A DNA stretch of 64,000 nucleotides from Flavobacteriales bacterium UBA3442. GTDB taxonomy: Bacteria > Bacteroidota > Bacteroidia > Flavobacteriales > Schleiferiaceae. Each line of letters begins with the position of its first letter. Position 1 is the first letter of the stretch. The stretch lies in assembly GCA_002378565.1 (NCBI GenBank), contig DFSH01000036.1:23399-87398 (forward strand). Reading direction: 5' to 3'. Below, piece by piece: positions 57,122 to 64,000 of the stretch. A model generated the notes under the pieces. The model was not told the DNA's origin. It saw only the letters and a program-made list of their open reading frames with translations, and did not search any database. Both the position numbers and the translations under genes were made by a program.

Positions 57122-59968
57122 CTACCTTGAGAGGTAGTAGTTCCTTTCGGAATAGACCTTTCGGAAGAAGGAATCCTTGAGGTCCTTGATGAAGTGGATA
57201 GCCTCACCTGTTGATTTCATCTGTGGCCCAAGGGTCTTGTTGACATTGGGGAATTTACCAAAGCTGAACACGGGCACCTTGATGGCATAACCATCCAAAT
57301 GTGGTTTGAAATTGAAGTCCTTCACTTTCGCCTCACCCATCATCACCTTAGCTGCCGCATTGACATAGGATTCACCGTAGGCCTTGCAAATGAAGGGCAC
57401 GGTACGTGAAGCCCTAGGGTTGGCTTCAATGATGTAAACGACTTCATCCTTGATGGCAAACTGTATGTTGATCAAGCCAACGGTACCTAAAGCCATGGCA
57501 ATGGTCTCCGTGTGCTCACGGATTTGATCCATCACCAATTCTCCCAAATTGAATGGCGGTAAGGTGGCATGGGAATCACCTGAATGCACCCCACAAGGCT
57601 CAACATGCTCCATCACGCCAATGATGTAAACATCTTCCCCGTCACAAATGGCATCGGTCTCTGCTTCAATGGCGCCATCAAGGTATTGGTCCAACAAGAC
57701 ATTGCCATCAAAATTCTTGAACAATTCCACCACATGGGTTTCCAATTCTTCATCGTTAATGACAATCTTCATGCCTTGACCTCCAAGGACATAGGATGGA
57801 CGAACCAAAATGGGGTAACCCAACTTTTCTGCAACCAACCGCGCTTCATCCGATTTTTTAATCACATCAAATTTAGGGTAGGGAATGCCTAGGTCCTTCA
57901 AGGTGTTTGAGAAACGGCCGCGATCTTCTGCAAGATCCAAGGATTCAAAATTGGTACCAATGACCTTGATGCCAAACCGCTCCAGCTTCTCTGCCAGCTT
58001 CAATGCGGTCTGCCCGCCAAGCTGTACAATAACCCCCACGGGCTTTTCATGCCGGATGATGTCGTAGATATGCTCCCAAAAAACCGGCTCAAAGTAGAGC
58101 TTGTCTGCGGTGTCAAAATCGGTGGATACCGTTTCGGGGTTGCAGTTGATCATGATGGTCTCATAGCCACATTCTTTAGCTGCTAGGACACCGTGGACAC
58201 AGGAGTAGTCAAATTCAATGCCTTGACCAATGCGGTTGGGACCTGATCCCAAGACAATGATTTTCTTTTTGTCACTCACCTCAGACTCGTTCTCTGCAAA
58301 GGACTCACCCCCAGCAAGGGTCATTGGCATTTCAAACGTGCTGTAGTAATACGGCGTTTGTGCAGGGAATTCAGCAGCACAGGTGTCCACCAATTTCCAT
58401 ACACGTTCAATGCCCATACCTACACGCAAGTTGTGAATGTCGCTCTCCAAGCAATGGGTCATGTGAGCAATCTGGCGATCAGCAAAGCCTTTCATCTTTG
58501 CGTCCAAAAGAAGCTCCTTGGGCAAATTGGCCAGGGCATGTCCTTCAAGTCGGGTTTGTGTTTCAACCAAGGCCTCAATTTGCTTCAAGAACCACATGTC
58601 AATCTTGGTGATTTCATGGATTTTCCGCAAGGCAATACCCATCTGCATGGCATCGTACAAAACAAAGATGCGATCCCACGAGGCGTGCTCCAGTTTGTGA
58701 AGAATGATGGCTTGATCCCGCAACCCTTTGCCATCAGCACCTAAACCATTGCGTCTTATCTCTAAGGACTGTGCCGCTTTGTGCAAGGCTTCCTGAAAGG
58801 TTCTGCCAATACCCATCACTTCACCCACGGATTTCATTTGCAATCCCAAGCGGCGATCTGCGCCTTCAAACTTGTCAAAGTTCCAACGGGGGATTTTAAC
58901 AATCACGTAATCCAAGGTTGGCTCAAAGTAAGCCGTGGTGGTTTTGGTGATTTGGTTGTTGAGTTCATCCAAGGTGTAGCCGATGGCTAACTTGGCTGCT
59001 ACTTTCGCGATAGGGTAACCTGTTGCCTTGGAGGCCAGTGCTGAGGATCGAGACACCCTTGGGTTGATCTCAATGGCAACAATGTCCTCCTTTTTATCAG
59101 GGCTCACAGCAAATTGTGCATTGCATCCACCAGCAAAATTGCCAATCGAACGCATCATCAAGATGGCCATGTCACGCATGCGTTGGTAGGCCGTATCACT
59201 CAATGTCATGGCAGGAGCCACGGTGATGGAGTCTCCTGTATGAATCCCCATGGGATCCATGTTTTCAATGGAACAAATGATGATGACATTGTCATTTTTG
59301 TCGCGAAGCAGTTCCAGTTCGTACTCTTTCCAACCCAACAAGGCCTTGTCAATCATCACTTCATGCACGGGACTTGATTCCAATCCACGATGCAAAGAAT
59401 CCTCAAATTCCTCCTTGTTCCAGACAAAGGAGGCGCCCGTTCCAGCCAGCGTGTAGGAAGGTCGAACACAAAGGGGAAAGCCAAATTCTTGTGCAATCTC
59501 CTGGCCATTCAAGTAGCTCTTAGCAATTCTTGAAGGCGCTACACCCACGCCAATTTTAGTCATCAATTGCTTGAATAGTTCACGATCTTCAGTGATATTG
59601 ATGGCATCGATGTCAACACCTATGATTTCAACGCCGTATTTTTCCCACACGCCTTGGCTGTCTGCTTCAATGCATAGGTTCAATGCTGTCTGGCCACCAA
59701 CAGTTGGTAAAACGCAATCGATGTCTCTCTCGTTCAAAATCTTTTCAATGGATTCAACATCCAAAGGCAGCAAGTAAATGTGATCTGCAACCACCTCGTC
59801 GGTCATAATGGTCGCGGGATTGGAGTTGATCAATGAAACCTCAATGCCTTCCTCACGAAGGGATCTAGCTGCTTGAGATCCCGCGTAATCAAATTCACAA
59901 GCCTGTCCGATGACGATGGGTCCGCTACCGATAATGAGGACGGATTTGATGTTGGTGTTGCGTGGCAT
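57122..59968 (-). CDS. carB: Carbamoyl-phosphate synthase large subunit, without allosteric domain
   Basis: Makes carbamoyl phosphate for pyrimidines and arginine with the small subunit CarA. 948 residues from MPRNTNIKSVLIIGSGP (ATG 59966-59968; the TTG upstream is unlikely). Two ATP-grasp halves are visible: SGPIVIGQACEFDYAGSQ (about 15-32) and GSGPNRIGQGIEFDYSC (about 565-581), with the oligomerisation region between. The chain ends shortly after the second ATP-grasp domain (KVYSERNYYLSR). The MGS-like regulatory domain, residues about 937-1073 in E. coli, is missing. carA is not in the window. Confidence 0.95.
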   Translation of the reverse strand: MPRNTNIKSVLIIGSGPIVIGQACEFDYAGSQAARSLREEGIEVSLINSNPATIMTDEVVADHIYLLPLDVESIEKILNERDIDCVLPTVGGQTALNLCIEADSQGVWEKYGVEIIGVDIDAINITEDRELFKQLMTKIGVGVAPSRIAKSYLNGQEIAQEFGFPLCVRPSYTLAGTGASFVWNKEEFEDSLHRGLESSPVHEVMIDKALLGWKEYELELLRDKNDNVIIICSIENMDPMGIHTGDSITVAPAMTLSDTAYQRMRDMAILMMRSIGNFAGGCNAQFAVSPDKKEDIVAIEINPRVSRSSALASKATGYPIAKVAAKLAIGYTLDELNNQITKTTTAYFEPTLDYVIVKIPRWNFDKFEGADRRLGLQMKSVGEVMGIGRTFQEALHKAAQSLEIRRNGLGADGKGLRDQAIILHKLEHASWDRIFVLYDAMQMGIALRKIHEITKIDMWFLKQIEALVETQTRLEGHALANLPKELLLDAKMKGFADRQIAHMTHCLESDIHNLRVGMGIERVWKLVDTCAAEFPAQTPYYYSTFEMPMTLAGGESFAENESEVSDKKKIIVLGSGPNRIGQGIEFDYSCVHGVLAAKECGYETIMINCNPETVSTDFDTADKLYFEPVFWEHIYDIIRHEKPVGVIVQLGGQTALKLAEKLERFGIKVIGTNFESLDLAEDRGRFSNTLKDLGIPYPKFDVIKKSDEARLVAEKLGYPILVRPSYVLGGQGMKIVINDEELETHVVELFKNFDGNVLLDQYLDGAIEAETDAICDGEDVYIIGVMEHVEPCGVHSGDSHATLPPFNLGELVMDQIREHTETIAMALGTVGLINIQFAIKDEVVYIIEANPRASRTVPFICKAYGESYVNAAAKVMMGEAKVKDFNFKPHLDGYAIKVPVFSFGKFPNVNKTLGPQMKSTGEAIHFIKDLKDSFFRKVYSERNYYLSR

Positions 59969-60024
59969 AGTCTTAGGTTCCTTCAAAAATCGGTTGCAAT
60001 GGGTGTGTCACCAAATGTGAGCGC

Positions 60025-60054
60025 AAAAAAAAGGTGCTGCAACAGCAACACCTT
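60025..60054 (-). terminator. Intrinsic terminator after rpmH
   Basis: Minus-strand stem AAGGTGTTGC / GCAGCACCTT with one mismatch and a short loop, followed by eight T. It lies 23 bp after the rpmH stop and before carB. Confidence 0.85.
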
Positions 60055-60077
60055 CAAAGTCGTTGAATCATGACGCA

Positions 60078-60236
60078 TTAGCCTTTGTGGCTGCCTGCGT
60101 GAGATACTGTCAATTGTGCACGTCCTTTGGAACGACGGCGTAAGACAACGCGTCGGCCATTGGCTGAACTCATGCGCTCACGGAATCCGTGTTTGTTCTT
60201 GCGCTTGCGGGTAGATGGTTGGTAGGTGCGTTTCAT
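60078..60236 (-). CDS. rpmH: 50S ribosomal protein L34
   Basis: Small basic protein of the large subunit. 52 residues: [22 protein letters not shown], then the conserved [20 protein letters not shown]. The frame open to 60341 lacks conservation beyond this Met. It has a very good promoter and a terminator of its own. In many bacteria rpmH sits beside rnpA; here carB follows and rnpA is absent. Confidence 0.96.
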   Translation of the reverse strand: MKRTYQPSTRKRKNKHGFRERMSSANGRRVVLRRRSKGRAQLTVSHAGSHKG

Positions 60237-60256
60237 GACAGCTTTATTTCGGGCTG

Positions 60257-60287
60257 CAAATATAGGCAGAGATTTTAGGTTTCCAAA
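60257..60287 (-). promoter_or_regulatory. Promoter of rpmH (textbook Bacteroidota form)
   Basis: Minus-strand -33 TTTG (60284-60287), a 19-bp spacer, then -7 TATATTTG (60257-60264). Both boxes match the consensus. Leader about 14-16 nt. Confidence 0.75.
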
Positions 60288-60330
60288 AGGAGATGAAAGA
60301 AAAATTTGGCAATCGACTGAACTTAATCCG

Positions 60331-60373
60331 ATCCAACCCAATATTCCCAGTGATCAGTGCCATAGGGTTGGAT
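60331..60373. repeat. Inverted repeat in the rpmH-SDR gap
   Basis: Perfect 9-bp arms ATCCAACCC (60331-60339) and GGGTTGGAT (60365-60373) with a 25-bp spacer, followed by a smaller GGATG-TCT-CATCC (60378-60390). It lies about 60 bp before the SDR promoter box and has no T-tract, so it may be an operator or a structured DNA site. Confidence 0.4.
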
Positions 60374-60431
60374 GTAGGGATGTCTCATCCAATAATATTT
60401 ACTCCATTGTCCTCTCCCCATTCTTAGCACT

Positions 60432-60439
60432 TACCTTCG
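60432..60439 (+). promoter_or_regulatory. -7 box of the SDR-divIC-mutAB operon
   Basis: TACCTTCG (one mismatch to TAnnTTTG) ends 4 nt before the ATG. A TTG lies 22 bp further up. Near-leaderless layout. Confidence 0.35.
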
Positions 60440-60443
60440 CTTC

Positions 60444-61229
60444 ATGCTTAGCCCACAACATGTTTGGATCACAGGCGCCAGCTCCGGCATAGGCGCTGCC
60501 CTGGTTCACGCCTATGTCGACAAAGGGTGGCATGTGATTGCCACAGCCCGAGGGAAAGAAGCCCTCGAGGCTGTCGCAAAGAATAGCTCAAAACCTGACC
60601 ATGTACACCTACTGACGGCTGACTTGATGGACATGGATGCCTTACCAGCTCTTGTGCAGTCCGCTTGGGACACCTGTGGTGGTATTGACCTCGCCATATT
60701 CAATGCTGGCATTGCCCAATGGGGAACTGCAGTCAGCAGCCTGCAAGCGGTAGATGACCATGTCCTTACCCTGAATTACCGATCTCCCGTGGCATGCATC
60801 AAAGCTTTGTTGCCTAAAATGCAGCAGGTCGCCCATGGTCGAATTGCTGTGGTATCAAGCATCGCTGGCTTGTTTGGCCAAGGCCACCTGGCTGCTTATT
60901 CCGCAAGCAAGGCTGCACTCACCGTGTACATGGAGTCCTTGAAGGAAGAAGTTCACATGAGCCCCATTCGGGTCCATACGGTAACACCAGGCGTGATTCG
61001 AACAGGCATCATGTCTCGTGGATTGAATGCAGATGGTGAGCTGATGCGAAACCGAGACCCTTCAGGTCGATCTGGCATCCTGCCAGCTGTTGCCGCATCA
61101 AAGATTCAACGCCTGTGTAACAGCCGTAGATTTCACCTAATTATTGCTAGCCCCGCCGAACGATTGGGGTTATTTTTGCACCATTGCTGCCCTCGTCTGT
61201 TCTATTTCCTATTGCGACGCAAATCATGA
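60444..61229 (+). CDS. Short-chain dehydrogenase/reductase
   Basis: 261 residues, classical SDR. The cofactor motif TGASSGIG (about 10-17), NAGIAQWG, the catalytic Ser in VVSSIAG, and YSASK (Tyr-Lys) are all present. The basic, hydrophobic C terminus (LFYFLLRRKS) suggests membrane association. The substrate is unknown; such members often reduce ketones in lipid or fatty-acid metabolism. Its stop overlaps the next gene's ATG (ATGA). Confidence 0.88.
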   Translation: MLSPQHVWITGASSGIGAALVHAYVDKGWHVIATARGKEALEAVAKNSSKPDHVHLLTADLMDMDALPALVQSAWDTCGGIDLAIFNAGIAQWGTAVSSLQAVDDHVLTLNYRSPVACIKALLPKMQQVAHGRIAVVSSIAGLFGQGHLAAYSASKAALTVYMESLKEEVHMSPIRVHTVTPGVIRTGIMSRGLNADGELMRNRDPSGRSGILPAVAASKIQRLCNSRRFHLIIASPAERLGLFLHHCCPRLFYFLLRRKS

Positions 61230-62026
61230 TCATCAACCCATCGGTTCACGCCAACCTCACGGAACTCACCAAAAGCTTTGCTGCTGGCACTCCTAAACAT
61301 GTGGTGATTGACAACTTTTTCAGTCAAGACATCGCCGATGGCATGCATCAGCATTTCCCGCCGGCTGATAGCTTGAAGGTTAAGCGAAACAGCATGAATG
61401 AAAGCAAAGTGGAAGACTACCACTTTGAGCGATGGGACCCCGTTTTTTTAAAGGCTCGAAACCACATACGGACAGATGCTTTTTGTCAATGGCTCTCAAC
61501 ACTGACCGGCATTGACGGACTGAGCACGCCTGACAATGGGCTGGGGTCTGGCATCCATCAAGGCAGTCAAGGCTCCTATGTTGACGTACACATTGACGTG
61601 AACTATGACCCCGCATCCAAACTGTGGCGACGAATCAATCTTTTGGTGTACCTGAACCCCCACTGGCAAGAAGAATGGGGTGGCGATCTAGAGCTATGGG
61701 ACCCAGCCATGACTGACATCCTGCACAAGGTTGCACCCTTGCACAACCGAGCTATCATTTTCCTTACCGATGATCAAGCACCCCACGGTTACAAAGCGAT
61801 CGATGTACCGGAAGGCGAAAGTAGAAAAAGTTTTTACGCCTATTATTTCACGCAAATAGGTGAAGGTTTCACCTACAGCGACAGCAAATTTGTGTCTCGC
61901 CCTGATGACCCATGGCTTCGCAAACAGGCGACCAAGAGCAAGGAGTTTGTGAAGATTCATCTCAAGAGACTCTTGGAAAAAATGGGCCTAAAAGTTCTGG
62001 ATTTTCAAGACAAAAACCGCTTCTAA
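61226..62026 (+). CDS. 2-oxoglutarate/Fe(II)-dependent oxygenase, prolyl-4-hydroxylase-like
   Basis: 266 residues from MIINPSVHANLTEL (ATG 61226), overlapping the SDR by 4 bp. The double-stranded beta-helix iron site is visible: H122-x-D124 (VHIDVNYD), the distal H187 (QAPHGYKA), and R200 (ESRKSF) for 2-oxoglutarate. GGDLELWDP matches the P4H-type loop. Possible substrates are protein side chains or small molecules; none can be named. It sits between an SDR and divIC. Confidence 0.85.
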   Translation: MIINPSVHANLTELTKSFAAGTPKHVVIDNFFSQDIADGMHQHFPPADSLKVKRNSMNESKVEDYHFERWDPVFLKARNHIRTDAFCQWLSTLTGIDGLSTPDNGLGSGIHQGSQGSYVDVHIDVNYDPASKLWRRINLLVYLNPHWQEEWGGDLELWDPAMTDILHKVAPLHNRAIIFLTDDQAPHGYKAIDVPEGESRKSFYAYYFTQIGEGFTYSDSKFVSRPDDPWLRKQATKSKEFVKIHLKRLLEKMGLKVLDFQDKNRF

Positions 62027-62028
62027 GC

Positions 62029-62358
62029 ATGGCCATCAAGGATCGCATCAAAGCCATCTTAGGCAATATCTGGTGGAAGCGTCTCAGCAACAAATACACC
62101 CTTGCTACCGGCTTTTTCATCATTTGGATGGCCTTTGTGGACAGCAACTCCATGCTGATTCAAATGCAATTGGAAGCTGAGGTTCGTGCCCTGGAGGATG
62201 GCATCGAATTTTACCAAAAAGAACTGGAGGACATCAGCCGACAACTTGATGAACTGGCTTCAGATCCTGAGAAATTGGAAAAATTTGCGCGAGAACAGCA
62301 TTGGATGCATCGGCCTGGCGAACACATCATCCTGGTTCAACCCGCAGACAAGCCATGA
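62029..62358 (+). CDS. divIC: Septum formation protein DivIC/FtsB family
   Basis: 109 residues from MAIKDRIKAILGNIWWKRL (ATG 62029). One membrane helix (about 26-43) is followed by a coiled coil (about 48-85: EAEVRALEDGIEFYQKELEDISRQ) and a short tail (EKFAREQHWMHRPGEHI). This is the FtsB/DivIC plan of the divisome FtsQLB complex. It starts 2 bp after the oxygenase and overlaps mutA by 4 bp. Confidence 0.88.
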   Translation: MAIKDRIKAILGNIWWKRLSNKYTLATGFFIIWMAFVDSNSMLIQMQLEAEVRALEDGIEFYQKELEDISRQLDELASDPEKLEKFAREQHWMHRPGEHIILVQPADKP

Positions 62359-63389
62359 AGGCATCGCACATCACCTCAGATGGCATTGACCTACCAGTGA
62401 CTAGTGGGGCTGCGGATTCTGTGCAACGCGGACCTGCCGCAGCAAGACCTTTCAGTCAAAGACACAGCGTGGTGGCCATCGATGGTGGTGAGGTCAAACA
62501 GGCGACCATTGCTTCACAGTCTGCCTTGCAAAACGGCGCCACCTCCCTCCTGTTCTGGCTGCATCGCGAAGAAGACTTGACCGCATTAACCCAGGGAGTT
62601 CGGTTGGACATTGCGCCCGTTCACCTGATTGGCAACATGGATCCCCTGAAGGTGAAAATGGCCATGGACAAACACCCGAACTACCAGGCATGGCATGGTG
62701 GCTTCATCATGGACCCTGCAGAAAATCGTCAACGGACCCAGCAATGGTTCACCCAGACCCTTCAAGGCGACATGGATCGACTGGCTCAAGCCTCTGAGAT
62801 CTTGCCTTCAGGCCTGCGATGCATTACCAGCAATGGCAACAGCCAATCCAAGCATGGCCATGTAGCGCAAATCGCCTTTGCGGCAGCCTCTCTTGAAGCG
62901 CAACTCCAGCATGTCGGATGGCACCATGCCAATCGCTGCATGATGATCCTGCAAGCAAGCGACGATTACCTGGGGAGCATCGCCATGGTTCAGGCTGCCC
63001 GTGAACTATGGCAGTCAATGCTAATCAAGCACCAGCAAGCCAACGCCAGCTTGTGGGTGGCTGGATTCACTGCTGACCGCGACGCAAGTGATGATGCAGC
63101 CAACCTGATAGACACTGGAATGAACCTCCAAGCCTTGTGGCTGGGTGGTTGTGACGAGTTATTGAACCAACCCATCAACCGCAGCGCGGAAGCTGGGCAC
63201 TGGGCACTGGAGCAGCAACTGGTCCTTGCCAATGAAACCGACCTCAAAGATGACGAGCCATTGCGTGGAAGCTACACCTTGGACGCATGGACCGCTCAAA
63301 TGGTGAACATGGCCACGGAACACATGGATCGTTGGAAACAAGCCGGTGGGCTGATGAAATTGTTGGACAAGGACTCAAGGATTTGGTGA
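62355..63389 (+). CDS. mutA: Methylmalonyl-CoA mutase small subunit (short form)
   Basis: 344 residues from [18 protein letters not shown] (ATG 62355). The catalytically inactive subunit that partners MutB. Features include [42 protein letters not shown] and the C-terminal [12 protein letters not shown]. No cobalamin-binding domain is present. From memory, relatives in Bacteroidota have about 100 more residues, mostly N-terminal; here the ATGA overlap with divIC leaves no room for them. mutB starts in a TGATG overlap. Confidence 0.85.
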   Translation: MKASHITSDGIDLPVTSGAADSVQRGPAAARPFSQRHSVVAIDGGEVKQATIASQSALQNGATSLLFWLHREEDLTALTQGVRLDIAPVHLIGNMDPLKVKMAMDKHPNYQAWHGGFIMDPAENRQRTQQWFTQTLQGDMDRLAQASEILPSGLRCITSNGNSQSKHGHVAQIAFAAASLEAQLQHVGWHHANRCMMILQASDDYLGSIAMVQAARELWQSMLIKHQQANASLWVAGFTADRDASDDAANLIDTGMNLQALWLGGCDELLNQPINRSAEAGHWALEQQLVLANETDLKDDEPLRGSYTLDAWTAQMVNMATEHMDRWKQAGGLMKLLDKDSRIW

Positions 63390-64000
63390 TGGCAAAACAG
63401 CAGCCCTTTCCCCATGAAGCTGACGAAGCGGGCAGTTTCCCTTATTTGAGAGGACCCTACGCGAGCATGTACAGCCAGCGCCCATGGACTATCCGGCAAT
63501 ACGCAGGTTTTTCCACAGCGCAAGAAAGCAATGCCTTCTACCGACGAAACCTCGCTGCAGGTCAGGCAGGACTGAGCGTAGCGTTTGACCTGGCTACCCA
63601 CAGAGGCTATGACAGTGATCACCCAAGGGTGACAGGAGATGTTGGCAAAGCAGGGGTTGCCATCGATAGCATTGAAGACATGAAGGTGCTCTTTGATAGC
63701 ATTCCTTTGGATCGCATGTCGGTGTCGATGACCATGAATGGTGCCGTCATCCCCATCATGGCATTTTACATCGCTGCGGCGCAAGAGTCGGGAGTTGAAT
63801 TGGCCAAACTCAAAGGCACCATCCAAAATGACATCCTCAAGGAGTTCATGGTGCGCAACACCTACATCTACCCGCCTGAACCATCGATTCGACTCATGTC
63901 AGACATCTTCCGGTTCACCAGTGAGCACATGCCTGCCTTCAACAGCATCAGCATCTCCGGATACCACATGCATGAAGCAGGTGCCACACCTGAGATTGAG
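63389..64000 (+). CDS. mutB: Methylmalonyl-CoA mutase large subunit, N-terminal part (truncated by window edge)
   Basis: About 204 residues visible. B12-dependent interconversion of methylmalonyl-CoA and succinyl-Co[53 protein letters not shown] and [21 protein letters not shown] are the conserved TIM-barrel motifs; the TIRQYAGF region carries substrate and B12 contacts. The ATG in TGATG starts only 20 residues before LRGPYASMY, whereas usual family members have 70-80. The upstream frame stays open for a stretch but lacks the expected GIPPF-type sequence. Confidence 0.95.
   Translation, partial: MAKQQPFPHEADEAGSFPYLRGPYASMYSQRPWTIRQYAGFSTAQESNAFYRRNLAAGQAGLSVAFDLATHRGYDSDHPRVTGDVGKAGVAIDSIEDMKVLFDSIPLDRMSVSMTMNGAVIPIMAFYIAAAQESGVELAKLKGTIQNDILKEFMVRNTYIYPPEPSIRLMSDIFRFTSEHMPAFNSISISGYHMHEAGATPEIE

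Overview
The window looks like a core-genome segment of a marine-type Bacteroidota, most likely Flavobacteriales. The reasons are: a type III glutamine synthetase; a secreted protein with a type IX secretion (T9SS) C-terminal sorting tail; a PorE-like OmpA protein; CarboxypepD_reg/TonB receptors; a fused SecDF; the Bacteroidota gene order tRNA(Thr,Tyr,Gly,Thr)-tuf-tRNA(Trp)-secE-nusG-rplKAJL-rpoB; and promoters matching the Bacteroidota -7 box TAnnTTTG with little Shine-Dalgarno signal. I saw no rRNA operon, IS element, prophage or CRISPR array.

Layout. 1-8323 (minus) is a translation and transcription block: rpsU, xerC, hpf, four tRNAs, tuf, tRNA-Trp, secE, nusG, rplK, rplA, rplJ, rplL and a truncated rpoB, with a terminator-like attenuator between rplL and rpoB. 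8399-10928 is a translationally coupled trio: a sodium-dependent (NSS) transporter, a 45-residue partner too short for routine gene calling, and a ComEA-like helix-hairpin-helix protein. 10956-14923 is an overlapping run of purM, prfA, pyrF and an RmlD-like reductase. 14952-25926 holds a PorE-like protein with LysM tails, glnA type III, tatA, secDF and a large FG-GAP protein carrying a T9SS tail. 25976-33815 has mdh, gyrB, and an outer-membrane barrel/TPR pair. 33873-38070 has ftsE, a double glycosyltransferase fusion and queA. 38126-47254 contains an Omp28-like lipoprotein, a secreted nuclease-fold protein, yidC, pyrG, a TonB receptor, holA and rlmH.

47544-57106 is the most accessory-looking part: a YihY/BrkB membrane protein, a DUF2147 protein, two PAPS-type sulfotransferases, a flippase, two GT4-type glycosyltransferases and a YfhO-like membrane protein. 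Together these suggest assembly and sulfation of a surface glycan. 57122-60236 has carB, which lacks its allosteric domain, and rpmH. 60444-64000 is a tightly overlapping operon: an SDR, a 2OG-Fe(II) oxygenase, DivIC, mutA and the start of mutB.

The most interesting signals are: a recurrent near-leaderless architecture (-7 box 4-9 nt before the start codon); a terminator whose T-tract doubles as the next promoter; the 45-aa transporter partner; the GT-GT fusion; the sulfotransferase glycan cluster; and methylmalonyl-CoA mutase subunits that both appear to lack their N-terminal arms. No clearly new defence or mobile system was found. All family calls come from reading motifs by eye, without database searches.
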